Shown here piece by piece: positions 32,800 through 43,474 of a stretch of DNA of 64,000 bases. The stretch comes from Nematostella vectensis. Lineage: Eukaryota; Cnidaria; Anthozoa; Actiniaria; Edwardsiidae. The notes beneath the pieces were generated by a model, which saw nothing but the letters and a program-made list of their open reading frames with translations, had not been told where the DNA came from and did not search any database. The first letter of the stretch is position 1; every line of letters begins with the position of its first letter. The position numbers were made by a program, and so were the translations under genes. The DNA is taken from the NCBI RefSeq assembly GCF_932526225.1, contig NC_064048.1, forward strand, positions 1,727,340-1,791,339, read 5' to 3'.

Positions 32800-34517
32800 T
32801 TACTGATAAAGGCACGTGTTAATAGCTAATAGGAGTGCGGTCCACCAAACAGACCATGCGCAGTAAGCACATCTCCAGGTATGTCCAGCAGCGGGTATTG
32901 TGTGGGGGGTGGTGTGCGCAGTCGGGTGTGGCGTTGTTCGGGGTGGACTGCTCGGTGGAATTGAAGGGAATGTTCCTCCCGCGTTGCAGTTGAGCCCAGC
33001 ACAACACTTAAGGTTACAGTCAACGAGGTAAGCGTCCTTTGACCAGATGTCAGAGATTGTCCTGTAAAAGAACAACAAAACAAAAACAACAACAGCAGCT
33101 TAAAAATGTCTTCTCGTAGACAAGCCTAGATACGTTTCGCAAAAAAAGAAATTTCCGAATAAACCCACTGGAGAGCCGGCTAGAACTTGAGACGAACAAA
33201 AATACAATACATTTGTCTCGCTAGTGTCGGCCTCGCTTTGAGGCCTATGCTTGGACTTGTGGGTTGCCTGTCGCTCAACCCGTACACAGGGAGCTCACCT
33301 CTACGGTTTGAGTTTTTTCGTTAGTTTTTCGTTTTTGATGATCTTTAGTGCGTGTGTGCGTTTGTATCTCTTGTCTACTTTTTTGGCACCCGGTGCTTTC
33401 TGGCGCTCTCTCATTGGTTAGCGGTCTAACGGCCGCTGCGAAATGGTTACCGTGTCACGACATACATAGTAAAGAGAGACAAAATGGGAAAGATAGTAAA
33501 AACTCCCCACACCCACCATCCCTTGGGTGTACCTGTTGATATAGTTGTTACAAACACTCTACCTAGTGTGACATGGCGAGTCCCCCCCCTCGTGGACTTG
33601 TTACCCCCCCTTGACTTACCTGTTGATATAGTTGCAGGCAATCTGCCTAGTGTGACATGGCGCAAATCCCTTGGAATAAACTATCACGGTCTCGGAACCA
33701 TTCCACACTCGGCCAACCGCCCAGAAACACTGCATACCCGACCAACAGCCGATTTCGAACTCGTCTGTGCAGGCTGCGGGGTTTGAAGGTGAAACGCAGA
33801 AAATACAGGAGAGGCAAGCAACTAGAGAGAAAAATATGTAAGCCTCTCACATGAGCATACAACTGGGACCCTTTATGTTTTGATTCTAACAATACAGGGC
33901 TTGTCCACTGCTGAAACAGGCTTCGGAGATAATTGTAATCTAAACAAGTATTCCATGTACCATTTCGGATATAATCAAGCTTGTCTCGGCACGATAAACA
34001 ATTTTGACTATATAAACCCTGAACTGTAAAGAGATCCGACTATCAGGCTAATAGTTTCAGACACCATATGATACTGTATTATTTGTTTTCTGTTATTGAG
34101 AATCCTGTAGAATGAGGGTGCGACGAAATGAAAAGAAATGGAGGCCATATAAGGGTAAGGAAGCCAAATGAAGGCCATACAAGGGTAAGGAAGCCGTGGT
34201 CTGGCGTTAAAAGACAGAGTGCAGAATGCAGAGCGAAAATATAAGAATTCAGCTGAACTTCATTTCAGGATTTGGCAGTAGCAGTGGGATTCTCCTCTAA
34301 AGATAAATGCAAAAACCTGTTGCTTGTTCGATCCCGAACTATACTTTCGGATATTTAGCAGTTATTCCGTATTCCCTTATTTGTGAATCGCAGCGTTGAG
34401 ATACCTATTATTACTGCCATTTGGTCAGTTGTTACTCTGCCGTCGTCTTTGACAAAACATACCTTTTAAATGGAAGGTCGCGAAGACAAGCATGAAAAAC
34501 ACAACTGCACACTCCAT
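32800..34517 (-). CDS. Ly6/uPAR-type GPI-anchored-like protein (three exons, 156 aa)
   Basis: Coding exons are 34517-34463, 33773-33620 and 33061-32800. Introns are phase 1 then phase 2, and the phases join exactly. Exon 1 encodes a signal peptide (MECAVVFFMLVFATFHLK). Exon 2 encodes most of a compact Cys-rich domain (CTDEFEIGCWSGMQC.., then FAPCHTRQIAC) with one N-glycosylation sequon (NGS), and its last codon is completed by exon 3. Exon 3 finishes the domain with DCNLKCCAGLNCN, the C-C-x-x-x-x-C-N ending typical of three-finger (Ly6/uPAR) proteins. A Pro/Thr/His-rich stalk follows, then a hydrophobic C-terminus (WWTALLLAI) that could be a GPI-attachment signal. It should be secreted and held at the cell surface; ligand and role are unknown. 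It lies upstream of the CCSER-like gene on the same strand. The end of exon 2 with its donor is duplicated in intron 2. Confidence 0.65.
33529..33665 (-). repeat. Duplicated exon-2 end and 5' splice site of the Ly6-type gene
   Basis: The segment 'tacctgttgatatagttg' ... 'ctagtgtgacatggcg' occurs at about 33617-33662, spanning the real end of exon 2 and its GTAAGT donor. It recurs at about 33530-33577, 88 bases further into intron 2. The copy ends CAACAG-GTACAC and is preceded by a TAG that could act as an acceptor, giving a possible 26-base cryptic exon. Confidence 0.8.
34141..34199. repeat. 30-bp direct duplication
   Basis: Two adjacent near-identical copies of 'aggccatataagggtaagga' + 'agccaaatga'. 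They lie in intron 1 of the Ly6-type gene. Confidence 0.8.
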
Positions 34518-35349
34518 TCTGTAGGAATGACACTGATAACTGATACACTTTGTCTAGTTATGAACCATATAAATTTTGGTTTCCAATCCTGCAAATGAGT
34601 GGGCGGATTACATTACACGAGCGAGGCATAGGGGAGAATTATCTAGAAATTAACGCAGACGCGAGGTGAGCTGAGGCTGTATCGCCGCTTAATGTAACAA
34701 CCGCCGCTTAATGTAAGCATTTGTGGTAATGTAAGAATCGAAGGACTTTTTTCTTAAACAGCCTCTGTAAGCCGCCATTTTGTCATCCTAGCAAAGTACA
34801 ATAAAAAAGCATCCATTTCCATCGGCTGATTTGGGGAAGCTAAATTGAAATTGGCAAATAAAGTCTTCAATTCAAGTTTTAGCACATTATATCCGAGATC
34901 AAATAACAATAAGGGTGGCTGACAAGTGCTGTTTAAGGAACAGAATAGATGACGTAATAGGGCTACAAGGTATGTGTCCGAGTGTACCTAAGAGGGGACG
35001 GGGTGGGTAAAGGCTGGCACACATCTCAGTTCTTTGTGCTGATGCAAGGTGAGTTCGACGCTCTGCTGCCATGGACATTTGTATTCTACTGACTGCTTTT
35101 GATTTTCTCTGTTTTTTATCACCCTCCCCCCATTCATTGTAAGCAATTGAAAGCAGTGCATGGATATTTGGTATTTTTCAATATAAGAACTTTCATTTTT
35201 CAGGCTAAATGTGTTCTTATATAAATGGTATTTTATTTCCTAAAACCAGGCCTGGGTGCTCTTAATCCACTTGTTTTGTACGCGGGTTTTTACTGTATCC
35301 GGTTTGTTTAATTTTTAATTGTTTTTCAATCAAGGTGCTATGTATGCTA

Positions 35350-35505
35350 TTAAAAAATCTACATCGTTCTATGTATTATGTCGATGACGTCGAATGCTCT
35401 CTAAGGCTCGCATCGTTGCTTGTGCTATATCTACATCCTTTCATATATTATGTCGATGACGTCGAATGCTCTCTAAGGCTTGCATCTTTGCTTTGTCATT
35501 TTTAA
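35350..35505. repeat. 72-bp tandem repeat, two copies (left arm)
   Basis: Two copies of a 72-bp unit ('tatgtcgatgacgtcgaatg' + 'ctctctaaggctcgcatcgt' + ...). The matching region of the right arm has four copies. Since 72 is a multiple of 3, one strand reads a 24-residue repeat beginning MRALESIRRHRHN. Confidence 0.9.
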
Positions 35506-35734
35506 GTTTCTGAAAGAAAAAGAATGTCTTAAACCACACCGCGCCGGGGAATCCCCTGATTATCATAAGCGACTATGGTAAAGCTTATAAGATAATTAAA
35601 ACCCTGCTCCAAGTTAACGTACTACTTGCACTAATTGATTATTATTTAGCACTGCAAAGAAACCTATTTGACCTATCGGACCCATCGGTCAGCATGCGTC
35701 AAATCTAGGGGCCTGCGCAAGAGACTTTCAGGAC

Positions 35735-35865
35735 GTGAGGTCTACTCAACCTTCCCATAATGCATCGCTAGCACCAGAGATAATACTGGTCAGATTCAAG
35801 GTCTACTCAACCTTCCCATAATGCATCACTAGCACCAGAGATAATATTGGTCAGATTCAAGCAAT
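35735..35865. repeat. 62-bp direct duplication (left arm)
   Basis: Two adjacent copies of 'ggtctactcaaccttcccat' + 'aatgcatcgctagcaccaga' + 'gataatactggtcagattcaa'. The same pair is present, inverted, in the right arm at about 56570-56700, so it predates the arm duplication. Confidence 0.85.
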
Positions 35866-36635
35866 TCACATCTAGAGAGTATTTTTAGAAAAAGAAGGGG
35901 TAGTTGTCAAGACCATGTTTGTTGCAATCTCATATCAATCAGGCGCGGTAAGGGTTATTTTCCTGATCCGTGAACGGCCTTTTTTGTTTACCATGAATCG
36001 CGAAAAGGACAAATTGAAAACGGTGATCCGTGAATGCTACCTTCGCCGTGATTCGTGAATGGCGAGATTTGATCAGCGGGAATCGGGATCTATGCTCTTT
36101 AAAAATCGTGAATCGTTGTTTCCGAGTAAAGATTGATCTTTGTCGTCAGTTTATCGTGAAACGTGGTTTCCGATTTTTGAAACTCGTAAAGCGTGCAGCA
36201 TTTATTGTGTAGTTCAAGGATGCATAACCGTGACGGTTTTGGCCATATTGGAATTGGAAATAAAATCGTAAAACTTTCAAAAATATTCTGACCTGACAGT
36301 GGAGTCTGTGTTGTTGTTGTTTCTAAAATACAGTACATACTTCCCACCTTGAATTTATTTGTTGCTGATTTTACCGTAAGAACCAAATAGAATTGAAACA
36401 AAAAAAACGTTCTTGAAAAATCCCAAGACTAAGTAGAACAAAAATAATATCCAATTAACTGTTTTAAAAGGTTCATTTCATTTTTTAAAATTAAAATTCC
36501 GGTCGACAAAAATACCAAATAGCATCAAATAAAAAAGCCTGTCAAAACTTAATAAAAAGTATATTTTACATATACTGATACCTTGTGATGTTTAGGTTCT
36601 CTCGTATATGCGCCTTAGTCTCTTTTCACTCGCCC

Positions 36636-36791
36636 TCACACCAACCTCTCGTCGTGTTCTATTGGTATTCTTTCCTGAGTATTCGCTGTTTCTTGGATAG
36701 GGAATTTCTCCTTTTCTTTGAACCATCGATGGTGCCCGTACCACAAAAATGCCAAAACTGCGCCAAACAGAAAAACTCTTTTGAGTCCCAT
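36636..36791 (-). CDS. Small membrane-anchor open frame in the left arm (51 aa)
   Basis: An ATG-started frame with a short basic N-terminus, a hydrophobic segment (VFLFGAVLAFLWY) and a charged tail ending in TGA. The same frame is intact in the right arm (55642-55797). It resembles the first exon of a type II membrane protein, and a GAGAG-GTTGGT near the end could be a donor. It could be a captured gene fragment. Family not recognised. Confidence 0.35.
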   Translation of the reverse strand: MGLKRVFLFGAVLAFLWYGHHRWFKEKEKFPIQETANTQERIPIEHDERLV

Positions 36792-36795
36792 CAAA

Positions 36796-37473
36796 GATAA
36801 AAAGTCTGAAGAATTTGTATCAAGCCCTGCGTTACTCATACATAAAAACGGAAAATACAACTGAATGTTAGTTATAAAACGCGTTCACTCTGGTTAGGTT
36901 AGGGTTTGCAGGCGCAAACCCTTCGCAGGCGTTTTAGAGCGCGAGCTGAAATCAGCACGCCGCCGTCGAATAAATAACATTCAGCTGAATGTTATGATTT
37001 CATGAAATCAGCAACATGAATCATAACAAAAATGATAATATTTCTCCAAGCGGGGTTTGTTTGCTATAAGGGTGCTTGTGCGTTTGTGGACCAGCCAATA
37101 CTCTCGTCCGATCCTTCACGCGGAGTGTAGGGGAGATGAGTGAGGCCTAAAGGTCATATGCTTACACTACAGTTGCTACGTCACGCGATAGTCGTCACGT
37201 CACGCTAACTCGCTTTCGATCGGTCTGTCTCCCCCCATATTCTGCCATAATCGTGCCTAGTGTATTCATTGCGTTGCAAAGCGGACATTTCCTTTTCACG
37301 CGTAAAGCGACATTTGATGATTCATGTTGCTGATTTCATGAAATGTGTTATCATAACATTCAGCTGAACCAGAGTGAACGCGTTTTATAAATAACATTCA
37401 GTTGTATTTTCCGTTTTTATGTATGAGTAACGCAGGGCTTGATACAAATTCTTCAGACTTTTTATCTTTGAAC
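36796..37473. mobile_element. Nested foldback element at the inner edge of the left arm
   Basis: About 98 bases at 36796-36893 are the inverted copy of 37373-37470 ('aaagataaaaagtctgaaga' against 'tcttcagactttttatcttt'). Inside, a second inverted pair lies at about 36975-37025 and 37317-37369, built around 'aacattcagctgaatgtt' and 'tgatttcatgaaatcagcaa'. The loop has no gene. The outer stem overlaps the end of the large inverted repeat. A shorter relative of the same sequence, missing about 40 bases, precedes the right arm at 55568-55640. Confidence 0.8.
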
Positions 37474-37489
37474 TGGACACCGCTGCAGA

Positions 37490-37560
37490 ACGTAGTGCGC
37501 ACGCGCAGCCTCTTATTTCCGGCGGGAAATTGCCGGGCGCCCGGCCCCGGCCCTATTAAA
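37490..37560 (+). promoter_or_regulatory. GC-rich promoter with NRF1-like and E2F-like sites
   Basis: TGCGCACGCGCA (37496-37507) fits the NRF1 consensus and GGCGGGAAA (37521-37529) fits the E2F consensus. They are followed by a GC-rich block (about 37532-37553), roughly 160-220 bases upstream of the ATG of the gene at 37719. No TATA box is evident. Confidence 0.5.
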
Positions 37561-37718
37561 ATTGTTTAGCAAAACAAAACAAACCAGTTTCCGGCCGCGA
37601 AATTTAAAAAAAATAAGAAGTACACAAAAAAAATAAGCCTGAAAAGGAAGATATTGAAATTTTCTATCTCTGAAATTTTGCACCACCTACTTTACGGCCT
37701 GCACCAAAGGCGAAAATA

Positions 37719-40700
37719 ATGGATAAGCATCGGATGTCGTACCGGCAGACCTTCGTGGTCGCCATTATAGTTGTTTTGGTTGTAGCCTCGCTGGGTTTCG
37801 TTCATGCAAACGACGATGCACAACACTGTATGATGAGTTGCAAAACTAGAAACGGAAAAGGATGCATTGGTCGACTTTACCAGCTTTCCGAGGAGCTTAG
37901 TCGTGTCGCTAAGTTGCCGGTAGGTTCGCATGTTTGCCGGCGACATTGGGATATGTTACGAAGAAGCAACTTGCGCTGCTCATGTCCCATGCACGATAAA
38001 CAACAGCCCTCACGTCTGAACAAGCAACCTATTCCAAGTCGTTTTTATCCGGTATTTGACGAGATTGGGCTAACAGTGGCAGGATACCAGCCTGGTACTC
38101 GGTGGTTTTACCGGTGCAAGTTGCTCGCCTATAAGAAATTTGAAAGCCGTCCTCAAACAAGTAGAAAACCAGTCGAGGTAAGTGTATATTTTTATTCGGG
38201 AAAACAACCACTCCTCTGCAGTGCCTCTTCGCTGTAAATTGCTATGTATTTCTTCCTGTATTTTCAATCTGTTTAACAAAATATAAAAACAAGTACATAG
38301 AAAAGGCTTGAACATTCTTTCGTTCTTTTTATTAGGAAAAAGCAAATAGTAGTACATCCGCCATCAGCACAGAACAACAACTACAAAAGGTTTGTTTATT
38401 TGTACATTCTAAACACACAAATTATCTATAAAATTCAGCCTTTTTTTGTTTTTGTGGGAAAAAATACTTTATCAATTTTAGAGAAGTAGTAGTGCAAACA
38501 ATATTTTTGCATTTGTTGAAAAAGAAATATTTTTTTTTACAATTTGTAAAAATTCTGACAAATAAGCTTTTTGACAAGTTTTTTTCCACCAAGCCAATTC
38601 ATATAAAAATATTAATTTTCTATGAGAGAATGAAAGGAATTCCTTAATTTAGAATAGGTGGAATAGAATAAGACAAGAAACATTTTATTATTGAGGAGCT
38701 GGGGTGGGCTGGGATATTTAAGGCAATTTTTCAGAAATATCTTTGGACCCTCCCCTAATATCTAATAGAAAACCTTTGACTCCCCCTTAACAATAATTTA
38801 GAAAACAGGTATGACCCCTCCCCATTTGACCCACCCACAACAGAAAACCTGCACCCCAAAAGGTGATACATTTTGCTAATTATTGTTATTTATTTTAGAT
38901 AGTTTGTTTATTCTTATTTTGTTTTCCATTTTGACTGTTTTGTAAATTTCAGATTACGGGATCCCCTATTCTACACCTCCATGAAAGTATGCAAGATATA
39001 TCTATGTCAGCACCTACCATATCCCAACTGGATCAAACAAAGCAACAATTTGGAAGGCTGTTTTCAAGACTTGAAGCTCTAGCAGACATATGTGACATTC
39101 ATCTCCTGGAAACATGGAAAGAGCTGCAAACTCCCCCAGGTACCATCAAAATTGCCCCAAATGCCAACGTGTTAATGGATAGTCAAGTATGGGACCAAAT
39201 AAAGACAACAATCAAAGAATTGGATGAATTGGATGAAGGTACAGCTGTATGATCGAATATACCTGCATGCTCTAATATTTATAATAGCTTTATCGATCAG
39301 CACCGATGTGGCTGATCAGTGTTCAACCCCAGTGATGGATCAAGCCCAACTAAAACTGTGAATAATTTATTCAATAATTTATTGTCATTGCTATCAACAG
39401 GTAATTCACTGGGCCAACTAGTGCAACAATTTCAGATGACTCTATACCATCATGCCCTCAGTAGTGAAGCTCCATTATATGAGCCAGCAGCAATGAAAGC
39501 GTTCACACAAAAACACTCTCCAGGTCTGTTTGAAATGCTTTTAAGTTCAATAACAAGGGAGGACTCCAGACTCTCAGATGAACATCAAGCTGTACAGGAG
39601 CAAAGAACTGTTGTTCTCCTTCACACACTGGCATATTTCAGGTACCCTAAATGCTCCATTAAGACCCACCTCCCTAACCTCCAATTACTTTCCTTTCTAA
39701 AATCCCTCTAGAGGCTAAATTTTGTAATAAGCTCCCCCTTTCTATCTGCTCCAGTTTCATAATTGGGCCTAGGTACGTTCAATATCATGCTTTATACTAT
39801 AATTCAATGTATACAAGCTGCACCAGAACACTAGTGTTTTGTTCTTTTTTAAATGACACAAATTTATTTTACCAGGTCTCAGAAAACTTCCACCCTACAA
39901 AAGGATGAAGGGCTATTCCTACAACATCATGGTGCTTCTAGGATAGCAATCAATTCAGGAAGGATACTTGGTTTCAGTACAAGTCCTAGAAATATTGATT
40001 CTCACAAGAAAGCACTAATAACAAAATATCCAGACATACTGATGTGAAAGGTTATCCTGGCAACAGAGGTGAGATTAGTGTGGTACAAATTTTTATTTTA
40101 GTAAATAGTGAATAAGAGAATAATAAGAACAATACTTGAGAATAAGCAAGAACCATTTCAATTTAAACAAGCCAGTGGGATAACTGATGCTTAACTTTCT
40201 TTAAAATTTTCAGAAAGGATTCCTAATTGTACAACTGTTGGATGACTTCCATAATATTTTGACTGTTAGACTACCAACAAATCTGAAGCTATCATTAGCT
40301 ACGCACATGGCTAGTGGCCTACTGGACATCCATCCTTCAATTTCTGCTGTTCCTATTCCTACAAGAGATACAAGACACAGCCGAGTGATTGTGAAGATAG
40401 GGAATAAAAATTAAATTTGCAGAGGAGGAATTGTTCTAGACTACATAAAAGAGTTGTTTCAAAGACCAGTGTTATCAAGAATGTACTTGGAAACAAATCA
40501 CCAATGCATTTCACCAAAATACATCCAACAACAACTAAAGGAATTGAGGTATTCTATGGATTTTAATGTAGTTATTTAAAGGTCAGCAATCCATATAAGA
40601 AAAAAATACTGTTTTCCCTTTAAAAAAATGTTGACACTTCCTAAATATTTTTCCAGGCACAATACTTTATTCCCCTATATGGACCTACCACCCAATAAAT

Positions 40701-43226
40701 ATGTACCTCTTACATTAGTTTGTGAAAGCCATATACATAATGATTAATATCAATTTTACTTTTGTTTAGTGAGTGCTATTACAAAAAAAGGAGTAGAGTA
40801 AAATAAAAACAAAAACAAATATGGAACATTAAATATGCCAAATTATCATTTTTTTCTTTTTTTGTAGGGTCTATTCTGGGTTGTCGCACGATGAGCTCTG
40901 TACCCTTGAGTCTACTAATTTAATAGATGAGTTTGAGCAATCTTTGAAAAGTATGGAGGACTATAAATCAGCCATTGATCACATATTCCTGTGCTGTCCA
41001 CAACTGGAACATTACTTGAAAAAATTTGTAGTACCAGCACCCGGGGACTGGCCAACTTGGTTTTATCAAAAGAAACTCATTGCTCAAGAAGTCAATGCAG
41101 ATGCCAGTTTCCTATCAGTCATCCCAGAGCAGGGCCCATTTCATGTTTTCCTGAATCTACAAGAAGATGTTGTAACAATTTATGACTTCTTATTTAAAAA
41201 AGTGTACAAAGAGACATTTGGATCTGACTTACCCAACAAGCCAAAGCCTTTTCGCGTCAGCCTGGTAATAACCGCTGTTTTTCTGGCGTGGGGCAAATAA
41301 CGTGATAAAGTTCTACTAAAATTCAAGCTCTGCAAAGACATAGAGTATGCTTCCATTCTGTTTCTTTTAGATGAGGTAGTTCCCATATCATTCTTCCACT
41401 ATCCTGTTACATTCAGGTCTGGAGACATGGAATCATATATAACAATGATGTTAAAGTTATCTCTACTGTTTATAATCTGGAAAAGGCATCATTATGACAG
41501 ATCAACACTCTCGATGCTTAGTGACTTTTCTTTTCACAAACAACATTTTTCACAGTACCATGAACTTAAAAAGAAATGGATGGCTCTAATAACTGAAAAG
41601 AAAGTTGAAATCTGGCATAGTGTGCTACGCAGCTTCATTTCAAGTTATGACAGTGCTAGTCAAATTAGGGACAAAGCCCTGTCATTTGCTGCATCAAAGA
41701 CAGAACAGCTCTTTCATAACTATTTAACAACACCATACAGTAGAGGTTATTCTGAAAAAGACCTAAGTTTGGTGACTGGTACAGCTGCTGATGCATTACT
41801 GAAAATCATCAAGCAAGTTGGTCAAAATCTGGGAAAAGCAAAGCAGGTATAGCAGACATCCATCCATCCATAAGTAATTATTATTACCTTGGTGCAGTGC
41901 AGTGCCTGAACAATGTTTTTTTATGCAGGGAAGTAATAATAATGATTAGTCGAGCACTTGATCATAGCCTCAACTTATTTTCTTTTTCATGACTAACAAT
42001 TGTGTCTATTTTTTTTACATTAAAGGTTCCACAAGAAACAAATGCAAGAGGGCAGCCTAAAGGAGACATGAAGTTTTTTCTTCCTACCTTTGACACCACC
42101 ATTACTTCAAAAGCAATGCCCCTTGGCTACTCATTTGTAAAAGAAGACCCTTCCACAATACCTGATCCTAAATTAATCTGTGACTACAAAAACTGCACGC
42201 AATTATCAACAACCAATGTCAATCGCCTTAACTGTTTTCACACATTTCACAATTTTTGCTGGAGACCAGTGTCCAATCTGTTCCCCTCACCTCGCTGAAA
42301 AAATTGCAGAAATCTGTTCAGCATTTAATGAAAGCTTGTTGAAACCAACAGCAAAATCTACTAGAACCCCACAAAGCAATCAAGAACCTGGTAGTAATGA
42401 TGAGAATGACAGCATTAATGTCAAAAGAAATTGTGACCCTGAATACTATGACTCTGCACAATGGGAATCCCACATTGACAGGGAGTTAAATTCATTTGTT
42501 GTTGCACAACCACAACTGCGACACAATGTTCCCAATCACCAGGCTGCACCTTTACAGGCAATTGACATCCAAGTTACCACTCATCCAGTTGGTTCATCTA
42601 CATTTTGGTTCTTTCCTCCTTACATATCTCAGTCAACTCTACTTGGAAGAAATGGATCTAATGCATGTACTTTTATCTCACTAATTTTGGCCCATTCATA
42701 TATCACTTCTGCAAACCGAACCAGTATACAGCTCAGCCGTGGTCCTCCCATAAACCCTCATTGGCTTTCAATGATGTTATCTGCAATTGTTCGTGGCAAC
42801 AGCATATATGACACTGTGACAAATGGTTGCGGGTCTCCATTCTTTAGTGTTGTTGAGGCAAAACCACATCTAGATTCAGTCATTGGGACTGTTTCTCTTG
42901 AAGACGCCCTCGATCTGTCAATTACATCAGCTAATCCACAGGTTCCTCAAAGTTCACTTGCATTTTATCTGCAAAGGCTTGATCGCGAACAGAACTTAGC
43001 AGCAATAGTCATAGCTAATGGAATGACAATATCTCTCGTCGGACACGATTCAAAGATCTATGTTCTAGATAGCCATCTACACTATGCACACGGCCATAAC
43101 TTTGGAGCGATGATCGGAATGAGTCCCAAGGCTGACTTGGAAGAATTCCTCAGGAATATAAAGAAACTAATCTCGCCCACATTTGATGTTTGCTCCCTGA
43201 CATTTGTCTCGTTTTCACGGCAGTAG
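37719..43226 (+). pseudogene. Degenerate multi-exon gene: Cys/His N-terminus, RING-type cluster, protease-like C-terminus
   Basis: Exons joined by matching phases: 37719-38177, 38336-38389, 38953-39238, 39320-39641, 39876-40068, 40214-40548, 40868-41846 and 42026-43226. In-frame stops are TGA 40045-40047, TAA 40412-40414 and TAA 41298-41300. A +1 frameshift lies at about 42265-42285, so this copy cannot make the full protein. Features in order: a hydrophobic N-terminal stretch (TFVVAIIVVLVVASLGFV), then a Cys/His cluster (CMMSCKTRNGKGC .. HVCRRHW .. RCSCPMH). Central alpha-rich regions follow, then a RING-like set (CDYKNC .. CFHTFHNFC, then CPIC after the frameshift). The C-terminal domain has GSNACTFISLILAH and YVLDSHLH, suggesting a Cys plus Asp/His protease, perhaps of deubiquitinase type (inference). 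The intact ancestor would be about 1200 residues. Its position inside a huge inverted repeat and its decay suggest a mobile element or expanded lineage-specific family. I do not recognise the family. Confidence 0.6.
38390..38952. other. Intron of the degenerate gene
   Basis: Phase-0 intron, AT-rich. No other feature recognised. Confidence 0.5.
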
Positions 43227-43456
43227 TAGAACTTTTGAGTTTCGCGTGCCAGCAAATCCCACAAACGCCGTCAAACTTGAGGATTTTACCCTTGATCCAG
43301 CAAAAAATCTTCCTGGAACCTTAACACGAGTACATTTTCTTGGTGTATGTGTATTTTTTTGCTCCCGTTAAGTCCATTTTGAGCCAAACGTTTGTGTTTA
43401 TTGTAACAGCTTTGGGAAACTCGTGTTTCGTTCGCCATTTTGAATGATTCTTGTCT

Positions 43457-43468
43457 CGCGCATGCGCA
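43457..43468 (+). promoter_or_regulatory. NRF1-like site
   Basis: CGCGCATGCGCA is a perfect palindromic match to the NRF1 consensus, in a locally GC-rich stretch about 230 bases after the stop of the degenerate gene and upstream of a possible spliced transcript. Confidence 0.4.
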
Positions 43469-43474
43469 GTCGTT

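Larger units (their letters stand above)
34719..36850 (+). repeat. Left arm of a very large inverted repeat
   Basis: This 2132-base segment is the inverted copy of 55583-57858. Matching landmarks include 'atttgtggtaatgtaagaat' at its outer end and 'cctgcgttactcatacataaaa' at its inner end. Sampled stretches look about 97-99% identical. The whole length difference from the right arm (144 bases) equals two copies of a 72-bp internal tandem repeat. The outer flanks show no obvious target-site duplication. Confidence 0.93.

Noticed and set aside
32800-33092. Alternative reading frames of the Ly6 exon 3 region (62 and 88 aa)
   Set aside because: They do not match the splice phase of exon 2 and lack the Cys motif; only the frame with DCNLKCC joins correctly.
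34320-34350. tRNA-like B-box 'tgttcgatcccgaac'
   Set aside because: No matching A-box or cloverleaf around it. No convincing tRNA or rRNA gene was found anywhere in the window by eye.
40045-40047. TGA as a recoded selenocysteine codon in the 37.7-43.2 kb gene
   Set aside because: Two further in-frame TAA stops and a frameshift show general decay, and no selenocysteine context is expected.
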